Positions 26,013-35,656 of a DNA stretch of 64,000 nt are shown one piece after another (within the stretch, counting starts at the first letter, position 1; the number at the start of each line of letters is the position of its first letter). The stretch spans positions 55,144-119,143 of the forward strand of contig NZ_FOXM01000014.1 of the NCBI RefSeq assembly GCF_900115715.1. The letters run 5' to 3'. Both the position numbers and the translations under genes were made by a program. This DNA is from Geopseudomonas sagittaria. GTDB lineage: Bacteria > Pseudomonadota > Gammaproteobacteria > Pseudomonadales > Pseudomonadaceae. The notes beneath the pieces were generated by a model. It made no database searches. It worked only from the letters and a program-made list of their open reading frames with translations, and had not been told where the DNA came from.

Positions 26013-27791
26013 TCACTCCTGCTGGCCGGCAGCCAGTGTAACCGGCGCCGCCACCGCCGGCAGGCGGATGCGGAACAGCGCGCCGTCGCGGTCGTTGTCC
26101 ACCTCGAGCTGGCCGCCCAGCTCGCGGACGATGCCGTAGGACACGGCGAGGCCGAGACCCAGGCCCTCGCCGACCGGCTTGGTGGTGAAGAACGGCTCGA
26201 ACACCCGCGCCAGGTCGCCGGGCGCGATGCCGCCGCCGCTGTCGCCGACGGTCAGCAGCCAGGCGTCGCCGTCGCGCTGCAGGTCGATGCGCAGCTCGCG
26301 CACCGTCCTGCCGAGCATGGCGTCGAGGGCGTTGTGCAGCAGGTTGACCAGCACCTGCTCGAGGCGGATGGCGTCGCCCTCGACCCAGGCCTCGGCGTTG
26401 CGCTGGCGCAGCACCAGCACGTCGTCCTGGCGGATGCGCGGCTCGAGCAGCAGCAGGGCGTGGTCGACCACGGTGTCCGGCTGCAGGCGCTCGCGCAGGC
26501 CGCCGGGGCTGTTGCGGGCGAAGGTCTTCAGGTGGCCGGTGAGCGCGGCCATGCGGGTGAGCAGACCGTCGATGCGCGCCAGGCAGGTCTGCGTGGCCTC
26601 GGCGTCGTTGCGCGCCAGCAGCAGGCCGAGGCTGCCCAGCTGCATGCGCATGGCGGTCAGCGGCTGGTTGATCTCGTGGGCCAGCGCGGCGGACATCTGC
26701 CCCAGCGCGGCCATCTTGGCAGCCTGCACCAGCTCATCCTGGGCCTGGCGCAGTTCGGCGGTACGTTCGTCGACCAGGCGCTCCAGCTCGGCGCGCGAAC
26801 GCTGGCGCAGGCGGCGGTTCTTCTGGCGCTGGGCGAGGAACAGCAGCAGGAAGGCCAGCGCCAGCCAGGCGCCACCGGCGGCCAGGCGATAGCTGCGCAC
26901 CGCGCCGCCGGGTGCATGGGCCTCGTGCAGCAGGTGCAGGGTCCAGCCCTCCTCGCTCAGCACGCGGCGCTGCCACAGGTAGTCGCGGCGCCCGTCCGGG
27001 CCGTCGACCCGCTGCAGCGCGCCGCCCCCGTCGAGAGCGCGCAGCGCCTGCAGGCCGAGCGGCTGCAGGGTCTGCTCGGCGTACTTGCGCGCCGCCAGCA
27101 GCTCGGCGCGCTGCGCGGCGGAGAGTCCCGGCAGGTGGCGGAAGCGCCAGGCCGGGCGGCTGGCGAGGATGGCGATGCCGTGGCGGTCGGTGACCAGTAG
27201 CACGCCGCTCTGCCCGGCCCAGTCGCGCTGCAGCTCCTCCATCTCCAGCTTGAGCACCACCACGCCCAGCGCGCGGCCGTCGAGGTCGCGCACCACCCGC
27301 GACAGGAAGTAGCCGGGCACCCCGGTGGTCACCCCGACCGCGAAGTAGCGGCCGCGGCCCTCGCGCATGGCGTCCTGGAAGTAGGGTCGAAAATCGTAGT
27401 GGTTGCCGACGAAGCTGCCCGGCTCCTGCCAGTTGCTGGCGGCGATGGTCTCGCCGCGGGCGTCGAGGACGTAGAGCACCGCCGCGCCGGCCTCGGCGTT
27501 GAGGCGCTGCAGGCGGTGATTGAGCTGCTGGCGCAGCAGCGGATCGGCGCCGGCGCGCAGGGTGGCCTGCACCTCGCCGTCGTGGGCGACGATCGCCGGC
27601 ACGGCGCGGAAGCGCTCGACCAGGATGCGCAGCGACTGCGCGTACAGCTCCAGCTGGCCCTGGGCCTCGACGCTGCGCTCGAGCCACTGGCGACGCTCGG
27701 CGTAGCGCCCGGCCAGCCACACGCTGGCCAGCAGGCCGGCGAGGATCAGCAGCAGGACGATGAAGAAGCGCTGGCGGGATGACACCGGCAT
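26013..27791 (-). CDS. dctB: Membrane sensor histidine kinase, DctB-like
   Basis: A 592-residue kinase. The first helix (about 8-28, FFIVLLLILAGLLASVWLAG) leads to a periplasmic double-Cache sensor (about 35-290) with the C4-dicarboxylate signature AASNWQEPGSFVG and RPYFQDAM, GVPGYFLSRV. A second helix (about 300-320) precedes a coiled coil, the H-box ALAHEINQPLTAM and an HATPase domain (NLLHNALDA, GDSGGGI, GEGLGLGLAVS). It senses external dicarboxylates and phosphorylates the DctD-like protein. The start ATG at 27791 follows GGAGGTG. It begins 26 bp after gcdR on the same strand. Confidence 0.9.
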   Translation of the reverse strand: MPVSSRQRFFIVLLLILAGLLASVWLAGRYAERRQWLERSVEAQGQLELYAQSLRILVERFRAVPAIVAHDGEVQATLRAGADPLLRQQLNHRLQRLNAEAGAAVLYVLDARGETIAASNWQEPGSFVGNHYDFRPYFQDAMREGRGRYFAVGVTTGVPGYFLSRVVRDLDGRALGVVVLKLEMEELQRDWAGQSGVLLVTDRHGIAILASRPAWRFRHLPGLSAAQRAELLAARKYAEQTLQPLGLQALRALDGGGALQRVDGPDGRRDYLWQRRVLSEEGWTLHLLHEAHAPGGAVRSYRLAAGGAWLALAFLLLFLAQRQKNRRLRQRSRAELERLVDERTAELRQAQDELVQAAKMAALGQMSAALAHEINQPLTAMRMQLGSLGLLLARNDAEATQTCLARIDGLLTRMAALTGHLKTFARNSPGGLRERLQPDTVVDHALLLLEPRIRQDDVLVLRQRNAEAWVEGDAIRLEQVLVNLLHNALDAMLGRTVRELRIDLQRDGDAWLLTVGDSGGGIAPGDLARVFEPFFTTKPVGEGLGLGLAVSYGIVRELGGQLEVDNDRDGALFRIRLPAVAAPVTLAAGQQE

Positions 27792-27817
27792 CAGGGACAC
27801 CTCCACAGGGGCATGAC

Positions 27818-28744
27818 TCACTCCAGTCCGGCCTCGCGGCGATAGCACTGCGCCGCGTCGAGCAGCCAGTCGCGGAAGGCGCGCAGCGCCGCCAGCTCCA
27901 GCTTGCGCTCGGGGATGACCAGGTAATAGGCCTTGTCGCTGAGCTGCAGGGCATGCTCCAGCGGCACCACCAGGCGGCCCTCGGCCAGCTCGCGCTGGAT
28001 CATCAGCGGCGGGATCAGCGCCACGCCCATGCCGTGCATGGCCGCCTGGGCGAGCATGGAGAACAGCTCGTAGCGCGGCCCGCGCAGGTCGCCCTCGACC
28101 TGCAGGCCGAGCGAGCCGAACCACTGCCGCCAGGCATAGGGCCGGGTGCTCTGCTGCAGCAGCGGCAGGGCGGCGATCTGTCGGGCCGCGATCGGTCGGG
28201 CATCCCACTCCGCGTGCGCGGCAAGCAGCTCGGGGCTGCACACCGGCACCGGGTTCTCGCGCATCAGAAAGCTGGCGCGGGTGCCCGGCCAGTCGGCATC
28301 GCCGAAGTACAGCGCGGCGTCGAACTCGGTGTCGGCGAACAGGAACGGGCGGGTGCGGTTGGTCAGGTTGACGGTGACCTCGGGGTGCAGGCGCTGGAAG
28401 TCCTTGAGGCGCGGCAGCAGCCACTGGGTGGCGAAGGTCGGCACCACCGCCAGCTCCAGGCTGGTGCCGCCCTGCTGGCCCATCACCGCCAGGGTGTCGC
28501 GCTCCACCGCGTCGAGCTGGGCGGCGATGCGCCGGCTGTAGGACAGGCCATCCTCGGTGAGCATGACGCCGCGGCGGGTGCGGCGGAACAGCTCGATGCC
28601 GAGGAAGGTCTCGAGGCTGGCGATCTGCCGGCACACCGCGCTCTGGGTCAGCGCCAGCTCCTCGGCGGCCTTGGTGAAGCTCTGGTGGCGCGCCGCCGAC
28701 TCGAAGGCGACCAGCGCGGCGGTGCTGGGAATCTTGCGACGCAT
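27818..28744 (-). CDS. gcdR: LysR-type regulator of glutarate catabolism (GcdR-like)
   Basis: A 308-residue LysR regulator. The HTH is at about 5-65 (FESAARHQSFTKAAEELALT, QSAVCRQIASLE). The GcvA/GcdR subtype is indicated by the effector domain (FLFADTEFDAALYFGDADW). The start is the ATG at 28744; a GTG five codons earlier has its Shine-Dalgarno too close. It is divergent from gcdH, as in P. aeruginosa PA0448-PA0447, where GcdR activates glutarate degradation. It may also be read through into dctBD. A perfect dyad lies in the divergent gap. Confidence 0.88.
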   Translation of the reverse strand: MRRKIPSTAALVAFESAARHQSFTKAAEELALTQSAVCRQIASLETFLGIELFRRTRRGVMLTEDGLSYSRRIAAQLDAVERDTLAVMGQQGGTSLELAVVPTFATQWLLPRLKDFQRLHPEVTVNLTNRTRPFLFADTEFDAALYFGDADWPGTRASFLMRENPVPVCSPELLAAHAEWDARPIAARQIAALPLLQQSTRPYAWRQWFGSLGLQVEGDLRGPRYELFSMLAQAAMHGMGVALIPPLMIQRELAEGRLVVPLEHALQLSDKAYYLVIPERKLELAALRAFRDWLLDAAQCYRREAGLE

Positions 28745-28773
28745 GTGCGACGGCCTCACTCTCCGATGATTGA

Positions 28774-28791
28774 ATAGCCGCCTGCGGCTAT
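28774..28791. promoter_or_regulatory. Candidate GcdR operator
   Basis: ATAGCCGC-CT-GCGGCTAT is a perfect 8-bp inverted repeat in the gcdR-gcdH gap. It is flanked by an outer pair CTCCGA/TCGGAG (28761 and 28793). Position and symmetry suit a LysR dimer-of-dimers site. Confidence 0.5.
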
Positions 28792-28911
28792 CTCGGAGTG
28801 AGAAAATAGCACAGCAGCGTGCGAAATCCTCGCTTGCCGCCCGGCGGCCAGCCCGCCTAGGATCGGGACATCGAACCCTTTGCCAACAACAACACTCCGA
28901 GGATTCCGCCC

Positions 28912-30093
28912 ATGGCCGCCAACGCCCGCTTCAACTGGGAAGACCCGCTGCTGCTCGACCAGCAACTGGCCGACGAGGAACGCATGGTGCGCGACAGCGC
29001 GCAGAAGTTCGCCGCCGACAAGCTGGCGCCGCGGGTGCTGGAAGCCTTCCGCCACGAGCACACCGACCCGGCGATCTTCCGCGAGATGGGCGAGACCGGC
29101 CTGCTCGGCGCGACCATCCCGGCCGAGTACGGCGGCAGCGGCCTCAACTACGTGTGCTACGGGCTGATCGCCCGCGAGGTGGAGCGCATCGACTCCGGCT
29201 ACCGCTCGATGATGAGCGTGCAGTCCTCCCTGGTGATGGTGCCGATCTACGAGTTCGGCAACGAGGCCACCCGGCAGAAGTACCTGCCCAAGCTGGCCAG
29301 CGGCGAGTGGATCGGCTGCTTCGGCCTGACCGAGCCGAACCACGGCTCCGACCCGGGCTCGATGATCACCCGCGCCAGGACGGTCGACGGCGGCTACCGG
29401 CTGACCGGCAGCAAGATGTGGATCACCAACAGCCCGATCGCCGACGTGTTCGTGGTCTGGGCCAAGGACGACGACGGCCACATCCGCGGCTTCGTGCTGG
29501 AGAAGGGCTGGCAGGGCCTGACCACCCCGGCGATCCACGGCAAGGTCGGCCTGCGCGCCTCGATCACCGGCGAGATCGTCATGGACAACGTGTTCGTCCC
29601 CGAGGAGAACACCTTCCCCGAGGTGCGCGGCCTCAAGGGCCCGTTCACCTGCCTGAACTCGGCGCGCTACGGCATCGCCTGGGGCGCACTGGGCGCCGCC
29701 GAGGCCTGCTGGCACACCGCGCGCCAGTACACCCTCGACCGCCAGCAGTTCGGCCGCCCGCTGGCCGCCAACCAGCTGATCCAGAAGAAGCTGGCCGACA
29801 TGCAGACCGAGATCACCCTGGCCCTGCAGGGCTGCCTGCGCCTGGGCCGCATGAAGGACGAGGGCACCGCGGCGGTGGAGATCACCTCGATCATGAAGCG
29901 CAACAGCTGCGGCAAGGCGCTGGACGTCGCCCGCCTGGCGCGCGACATGCTCGGCGGCAACGGCATCAGCGACGAGTTCGGCGTGGCCCGTCACCTGGTC
30001 AACCTCGAGGTGGTCAACACCTACGAGGGCACCCACGACATCCACGCGCTGATCCTCGGCCGCGCGCAGACCGGCATCCAGGCGTTCTTCTGA
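28912..30093 (+). CDS. gcdH: Glutaryl-CoA dehydrogenase
   Basis: A 393-residue FAD-dependent acyl-CoA dehydrogenase that oxidises and decarboxylates glutaryl-CoA to crotonyl-CoA, the last specific step of lysine/glutarate catabolism. Acyl-CoA dehydrogenase motifs are visible: [31 protein letters not shown], and the catalytic glutamate in [13 protein letters not shown] near residue 372. Length and family agree with GcdH rather than a generic ACAD. The gene is divergent from gcdR and followed by a CoA-transferase. Confidence 0.94.
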   Translation: MAANARFNWEDPLLLDQQLADEERMVRDSAQKFAADKLAPRVLEAFRHEHTDPAIFREMGETGLLGATIPAEYGGSGLNYVCYGLIAREVERIDSGYRSMMSVQSSLVMVPIYEFGNEATRQKYLPKLASGEWIGCFGLTEPNHGSDPGSMITRARTVDGGYRLTGSKMWITNSPIADVFVVWAKDDDGHIRGFVLEKGWQGLTTPAIHGKVGLRASITGEIVMDNVFVPEENTFPEVRGLKGPFTCLNSARYGIAWGALGAAEACWHTARQYTLDRQQFGRPLAANQLIQKKLADMQTEITLALQGCLRLGRMKDEGTAAVEITSIMKRNSCGKALDVARLARDMLGGNGISDEFGVARHLVNLEVVNTYEGTHDIHALILGRAQTGIQAFF

Positions 30094-30115
30094 GCCTGAC
30101 CCCCCGGATCCGCTG

Positions 30116-30183
30116 GATGGGTTGAGCGCAGCGCTACCCATCACCTCGCTGGATGGGTTAGGCCGCCATGCGGCTAACCCATC
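30116..30183. repeat. Two consecutive GATGGGT hairpins
   Basis: GATGGGT...ACCCATC (30116-30142, inner AGCGC stem) is followed by GATGGGTTA...TAACCCATC (30152-30183, inner GCCGC/GCGGC). They lie between gcdH and gcdG. A related GGCGGGTTA...TAACCCGCC hairpin occurs at 34537-34568, so this is a small repetitive extragenic family. Confidence 0.65.
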
Positions 30184-30211
30184 GAGCACATCGCCACTTC
30201 ACGAGGTTCCC

Positions 30212-31435
30212 ATGTCCGGCGCCCTGTCGCATATCCGCGTCCTCGACCTGTCCCGCGTGCTGGCCGGCCCGTGGGCCGGGCAGATCCTCGCCGACCTCGG
30301 CGCCGAGGTGCTCAAGGTCGAGCGCCCCGGCGCCGGCGACGACACCCGCCACTGGGGGCCGCCGTTCCTGCGCGACGCCCGCGGCGAGAACACCACGGAG
30401 GCGGCCTACTACCTGAGCGCCAACCGCAACAAGAAGTCGCTGACCGTCGACTTCACCCGCGCGGAAGGCCAGCGCATCATCCGCGAGCTGGTGGCGCAGT
30501 CGGACATCCTCCTCGAGAACTTCAAGGTCGGCGGCCTGGCCGCCTACGGCCTCGACTACGCCAGCCTCAAGGAACTCAACCCGCGGCTGATCTACTGCTC
30601 GATCACCGGCTTCGGCCAGGACGGCCCCTACGCCCAGCGCGCCGGCTACGACTTCATGATCCAGGGCCTCGGCGGGCTGATGAGCCTGACCGGCCGCGCC
30701 GAGGGCGAGGAGGGTGCCGGGCCGGTGAAGGTCGGCGTGGCGCTGACCGACATCCTCACCGGCCTGTACGCCAGTACCGCGGTGCTCGGCGCGCTGGCGC
30801 ACCGCGAGCAGTCCGGCATCGGCCAGCACATCGACATGGCCCTGCTCGACGTGCAGGTGGCCTGCCTGGCCAACCAGGCGATGAACTACCTGACCACCGG
30901 CGTGGCGCCGCGGCGCATGGGCAACGCCCACCCGAACATCGTGCCGTACCAGGATTTCCCCACCGCCGACGGCGACTTCATCCTCACCGTCGGCAACGAC
31001 GGCCAGTTCCGCAAGTTCTGCGAAATCGCCGGGCATGCCGAATGGGCCGAGGACCCGCGCTTCGCCAGCAACAGCGCGCGGGTCGCCCATCGCGACGTGC
31101 TGATCCCGCTGATCCGCCAGGCCACGGTGTTTCGCAGCACCGCCGAGTGGATCGCCGCGCTGGAGCCGGCCGGCGTACCGTGCGGGCCGATCAACGACCT
31201 CGCCCAGGTGTTCGCCGACCCGCAGGTGATCGCCCGCGGCCTCAAGGTGGAGCTGCCGCACCCGTTGGCCGGCACAGTGCCGGGAGTGGCCAGCCCGCTA
31301 CGCCTGTCGGCCACCCCGGTGCAGTACCGCAACGCGCCGCCGCTGCTCGGCGAACACACCGACGCCGTGCTCGGCGAGCTGCTCGGCCTGGATGCCGCCG
31401 CCCTCGCCGGCCTGCGCGAGCGGCAAGTGATTTGA
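30212..31435 (+). CDS. gcdG: Family III CoA-transferase, succinyl-CoA:glutarate type
   Basis: A 407-residue CoA-transferase of the CaiB/formyl-CoA transferase family. The N-terminal IRVLDLSRVLAGPWAGQILA and the catalytic aspartate region GQHIDMALLDVQVA (about 207-220) are typical. By synteny with gcdR-gcdH it activates glutarate to glutaryl-CoA using succinyl-CoA, feeding GcdH. The start is the ATG at 30212 with GAGG upstream. It probably shares the gcdH transcript across 118 bp containing two hairpins. A strong terminator follows. Confidence 0.88.
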   Translation: MSGALSHIRVLDLSRVLAGPWAGQILADLGAEVLKVERPGAGDDTRHWGPPFLRDARGENTTEAAYYLSANRNKKSLTVDFTRAEGQRIIRELVAQSDILLENFKVGGLAAYGLDYASLKELNPRLIYCSITGFGQDGPYAQRAGYDFMIQGLGGLMSLTGRAEGEEGAGPVKVGVALTDILTGLYASTAVLGALAHREQSGIGQHIDMALLDVQVACLANQAMNYLTTGVAPRRMGNAHPNIVPYQDFPTADGDFILTVGNDGQFRKFCEIAGHAEWAEDPRFASNSARVAHRDVLIPLIRQATVFRSTAEWIAALEPAGVPCGPINDLAQVFADPQVIARGLKVELPHPLAGTVPGVASPLRLSATPVQYRNAPPLLGEHTDAVLGELLGLDAAALAGLRERQVI

Positions 31436-31462
31436 GCGTCATTCCCACCCTCGGGAATCTTG

Positions 31463-31488
31463 ACCGGGCCTGGCGCCCGGTTTTTTTT
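31463..31488 (+). terminator. Rho-independent terminator after gcdG
   Basis: Stem ACCGGGC / GCCCGGT with a five-base loop, followed by a run of eight T. Confidence 0.92.
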
Positions 31489-31503
31489 ATTGCGCCAGGA
31501 GCC

Positions 31504-31875
31504 TCAGAGGTCGTAGACCACCGAGGTCTCCGGCAACACCGACAGATCCAGCGGGCGCACGCTGCCCAGCCAGATGGCGCGATCGCGGTGGTCGACCAGG
31601 TCCTCGCCGGTGATCGGGTGGACGAACACGGTCAGGCCCTGGCGGTTGAGCGCCAGCCACGGCAGCACCGCGGCGAACAGCTCGGCGCGCAAGGCCAGCT
31701 GGCAGCTCCAGTCCGCGTGCGGGCCGACCGCCCGCTCGTGCACGCGGCCCATCTTCAGGCCGGGAAAGCGCGCGGCGGCGGCCTCGCACAGGCTGCGCGC
31801 CTGCTCGAGGGTCTGTGCGTCGAAGTAGACGTGGGCGTGCCAGCCGCGGATGACGGCGGGGTTCAGCTCGTTCAT
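31504..31875 (-). CDS. DOPA 4,5-dioxygenase-family protein
   Basis: A 123-residue protein of the small DOPA_dioxygen family. Conserved metal-binding histidines appear in RGWHAHVYFD (about 11-20) and in VFVHPITGEDLVDH (about 83-96). Family members are extradiol-type dioxygenases acting on catechols; the bacterial substrate is unknown. It is single, convergent with gcdG and divergent from a SulP gene, so the context does not suggest a pathway. Confidence 0.82.
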   Translation of the reverse strand: MNELNPAVIRGWHAHVYFDAQTLEQARSLCEAAAARFPGLKMGRVHERAVGPHADWSCQLALRAELFAAVLPWLALNRQGLTVFVHPITGEDLVDHRDRAIWLGSVRPLDLSVLPETSVVYDL

Positions 31876-31986
31876 GGCGATGCCTGCTGCGGAGTCGGGA
31901 GGACGAGGCCCATGATAGCCCGCACGGGCCAGCGCGGCGCCGATCCGCTACCCTGTGGCGGTCAATGAGTCGCGCGGCGAATCCCC

Positions 31987-33549
31987 ATGCCCCATCGCTA
32001 CAGCCTGCTGCCGTTCCTCCGCTGGCTGCCGCAGGTCACTGCGCGCAGCCTCGGCCGCGATGCCCTGGTCGGCCTGACCGGGGCGATCCTCGCCCTGCCG
32101 CAAGCGATCGCCTATGCGCTGATCGCCGGCCTGCCGGCCGAGTACGGCCTGTACGCCGCGGTGGTGCCGGTGATCGTCGCCTGCCTGTGGGGCTCCTCGC
32201 TGCACCTGATCGGCGGGCCGACCGCGGCGATCTCGGTGGTGCTGTTCGCCAGCGTCAGCCCGCTGGCCGTGCCAGCCAGCCCCGACTACGTCGCCCTGGT
32301 GCTGCTGCTCAGCTTCCTCGCCGGGCTGTTCCAGTGGCTGCTCGGCCTGCTGCGCTTCGGCAGCCTGGTCAATTTCATCTCGCAGTCGGTGCTGCTCGGC
32401 TTCACCCTCGGCGCCGCCCTGGTGATCGCCCTCGGCCAGGTGCCCAACCTGCTCGGCCTCGACCTGCCCGGCCAGGCCACCGCGCTCAAGGGCGCGCTGG
32501 TGCTGGGCGAGCACCTGCGCGAGGCGCACTGGCCATCGCTGGCGGTGGCCGCGCTGACCCTCGGCGTGGCGCTGGGGGTGCACCGGCTGTGGCCGCGCCT
32601 GCCGGCGCTGCTGCTGGCCATCCTCGCCGGCAGCCTGCTGGTCTGGCTGCTGCCCGGTTGGTTCGCCGCGGTGCCGCAGGTCGAGGCCTTCGCCGGCAGC
32701 CTGCCGCCGCTGGCCGTGCTGCGCTTCGATCTCGACAGCGTGCTGACCCTGCTGCCGGCGGCGGTGGCCCTCGGCCTGCTCGGCCTGGTCACCAGCCTGT
32801 CGATCGCCCGTGCGCTGGCCCAGCAGTCGCAGCAGATCCTCGAGGTGGATACCGAGGTGCGTGGCCAGGGCCTGGCCAACCTGGTCGGCCCCTGGTTCTC
32901 CGCCTACCTGTCGGCCGGCTCGTTCACCCGCTCGGCGCTCAACCAGCAGTCCGGTGCGCTGTCGCCGCTGGCCGGGGTGTTCTCGGCGCTGTGGGTGGCG
33001 CTGTTCGCCCTGTACGGCGCGGCGCTGCTGGCACACATTGCGCTGCCGGCGATGGCCGCGGTGATCCTGCTGATCTGCCGGGGACTGGTGGACGCGCCCG
33101 GCCTGCGCGCGCTGTGGCGGGTGAGCCGGCCGGAGTTTGCGGTGATGGCGCTGACCTGCGCCGCCACCCTGCTGCTGGAGCTGCAGACGGCGATCTACGC
33201 CGGGGTGCTGGCCTCGCTGCTGTTCTATCTCAAGCGCACCTCGCAGCCGCGCCTGCAGCGCTGGTACGAGGGCCGCGACGAGGTGCTGGGCATCGAGGGC
33301 TCGATCTTCTTCGGCGCCTGCGCCTACCTGCAGCGGCACATCCAGGCCAGCCAGGCGCCGGCCGTGGTGCTCGACGCCCACTACGTCAACTTCATCGACT
33401 ACGCCGGGGTGGTGATGCTCCACCAGGAGGCGCGCCGTCTGGGCCTGCAGCAGCGCAGCCTGGTGCTGCGCCGGGTGCGTCCGCGGGTGCGCGAGGAGCT
33501 GCTCAAGCTGGAAGGCGCCGAGGCCTGCCCGCTGCAGTTCAAGGACTAG
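31987..33549 (+). CDS. SulP-family anion transporter with C-terminal STAS domain
   Basis: A 520-residue inner-membrane protein. About 12-14 helices span residues 25-425 with the SulP signature ALPQAIAYALIAGLPAEYGL. A cytoplasmic STAS domain follows (about 435-520; VVLDAHYVNFIDYAGVVML). Members carry sulfate, bicarbonate or dicarboxylates. A related gene (PA0029) lies near aroE in PAO1. With a bicarbonate transporter and pyruvate carboxylase elsewhere in the window, bicarbonate is possible, but nothing here decides it. Confidence 0.88.
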   Translation: MPHRYSLLPFLRWLPQVTARSLGRDALVGLTGAILALPQAIAYALIAGLPAEYGLYAAVVPVIVACLWGSSLHLIGGPTAAISVVLFASVSPLAVPASPDYVALVLLLSFLAGLFQWLLGLLRFGSLVNFISQSVLLGFTLGAALVIALGQVPNLLGLDLPGQATALKGALVLGEHLREAHWPSLAVAALTLGVALGVHRLWPRLPALLLAILAGSLLVWLLPGWFAAVPQVEAFAGSLPPLAVLRFDLDSVLTLLPAAVALGLLGLVTSLSIARALAQQSQQILEVDTEVRGQGLANLVGPWFSAYLSAGSFTRSALNQQSGALSPLAGVFSALWVALFALYGAALLAHIALPAMAAVILLICRGLVDAPGLRALWRVSRPEFAVMALTCAATLLLELQTAIYAGVLASLLFYLKRTSQPRLQRWYEGRDEVLGIEGSIFFGACAYLQRHIQASQAPAVVLDAHYVNFIDYAGVVMLHQEARRLGLQQRSLVLRRVRPRVREELLKLEGAEACPLQFKD

Positions 33550-33618
33550 GAAGGCGCCGCGACACGCTGCTGAATTCAGTAGTCAGCTCTGTGCCCGGGG
33601 TCGGCGGAGCGGGGACAG

Positions 33619-33640
33619 GCGGGGCGCCATGGCGCCCCGC
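33619..33640. terminator. Perfect 22-bp palindrome between convergent sulP and aroE
   Basis: GCGGGGCGCCA/TGGCGCCCCGC has no loop and no T-run. Position between two convergent stops suggests a bidirectional barrier or repetitive element. Confidence 0.45.
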
Positions 33641-33645
33641 GACAC

Positions 33646-34464
33646 TCAGCCCAGCAGGCGGCGCAGCTCGGCGAGCACCGGCGCCGAGTCCGGGCGCACG
33701 CCGCGCCAGACGAAGAAGGCCTCGGCGGCCTGCTCGACCAGCATGCCCAGACCGTCGAGGGTGCGCGCCGCGCCGTGCTCGGCCGCCCAGCGATTGAAGG
33801 CGGTCGGCTCCTTGGCGTACATCATGTCGTAGCAGACGGTATGCCCCGGCTGGATCAGGCTCGGCGAGATCGGCGGCAGCTCGCCGGCCAGGCTGGCCGA
33901 GGTGCCGTTGACGATCAGGTCGACCGGCGCGTCGATCCAGTCGAAGCCGCTGGCGACCACCGGGCCGAGATCGGCGAACAGCCGCGCCAGCTCCTCGGCC
34001 TTCTCCACCGTGCGGTTGGCGATCACCAGTTCGGCCGGCCGCTCGGCCAGCAGCGGCTCGAGCACGCCGCGCACCGCGCCACCGGCGCCGAGCAGCAGGA
34101 TGCGCTTGCCGGCCAGATCGAGGCCGGCGTTGACGGTGAGGTCGCGCACCAGGCCGGCGCCGTCGGTGTTGTCACCGAGCAGGCGGCCGCCTTCCAGCTT
34201 CTTCAGGGTGTTCACCGCGCCGGCGCGGGCAGCTCGGGCGGTCAGTTCGTCGGCGAGGCGGAAGGCCTCCTCCTTGAACGGCACGGTGACGTTGGCGCCC
34301 AGGCCCTCGGCGAAGAAGGCGCGGGCGAACGCGGTGAAGTCGTCCAGCGGCGCCAGCAGGGCGTCGTAGGTCAGCTGCTCGCCGGTCTGCGCGGCGAACA
34401 GGCGGTGGATCAGCGGCGACTTGCTGTGGCCGATGGGGTTGCCGAACACGCAATAGCGGTCCAT
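33646..34464 (-). CDS. aroE: Shikimate dehydrogenase
   Basis: A 272-residue NADPH enzyme reducing 3-dehydroshikimate in aromatic amino acid synthesis. The substrate site [13 protein letters not shown] is near residue 8-20, the catalytic lysine is in [11 protein letters not shown] (about K65), and the NADP loop is [13 protein letters not shown] (about 124-136). The family-typical length and ATG at 34464 fit. It is followed on the same strand order by hemF upstream, as in Pseudomonas (PA0025-PA0024). Confidence 0.95.
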   Translation of the reverse strand: MDRYCVFGNPIGHSKSPLIHRLFAAQTGEQLTYDALLAPLDDFTAFARAFFAEGLGANVTVPFKEEAFRLADELTARAARAGAVNTLKKLEGGRLLGDNTDGAGLVRDLTVNAGLDLAGKRILLLGAGGAVRGVLEPLLAERPAELVIANRTVEKAEELARLFADLGPVVASGFDWIDAPVDLIVNGTSASLAGELPPISPSLIQPGHTVCYDMMYAKEPTAFNRWAAEHGAARTLDGLGMLVEQAAEAFFVWRGVRPDSAPVLAELRRLLG

Positions 34465-34536
34465 GGGAATCCTCGGGAAAGGCGAAAACCGTGGCCGGCG
34501 GGCGGGCCGGCCATCGCGATGTCTGGCGACATCGAT

Positions 34537-34568
34537 GGCGGGTTACGTCGTTGCACGGCTAACCCGCC
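34537..34568. repeat. GGCGGGTTA hairpin
   Basis: GGCGGGTTA ... TAACCCGCC with a 14-base loop, between hemF and aroE. It is the same family as the hairpin at 30152-30183. Confidence 0.6.
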
Positions 34569-34581
34569 CTACGACCGGCAA

Positions 34582-35502
<921 letters not shown>

Positions 35503-35656
35503 TCACCTCGAATGCGGGTCTGGCCGCACGGACAGGCCGGCGGCGCGCAACAGGCGGCAAGCATACCACCGCGTTTTCCACCCCGCGCTTGACGCAGGCC
35601 ATGGCGCAGGCTTGGATGGACGCCCTGTCGTTGTTTCCCAAGGAGAATGCCCGGCC

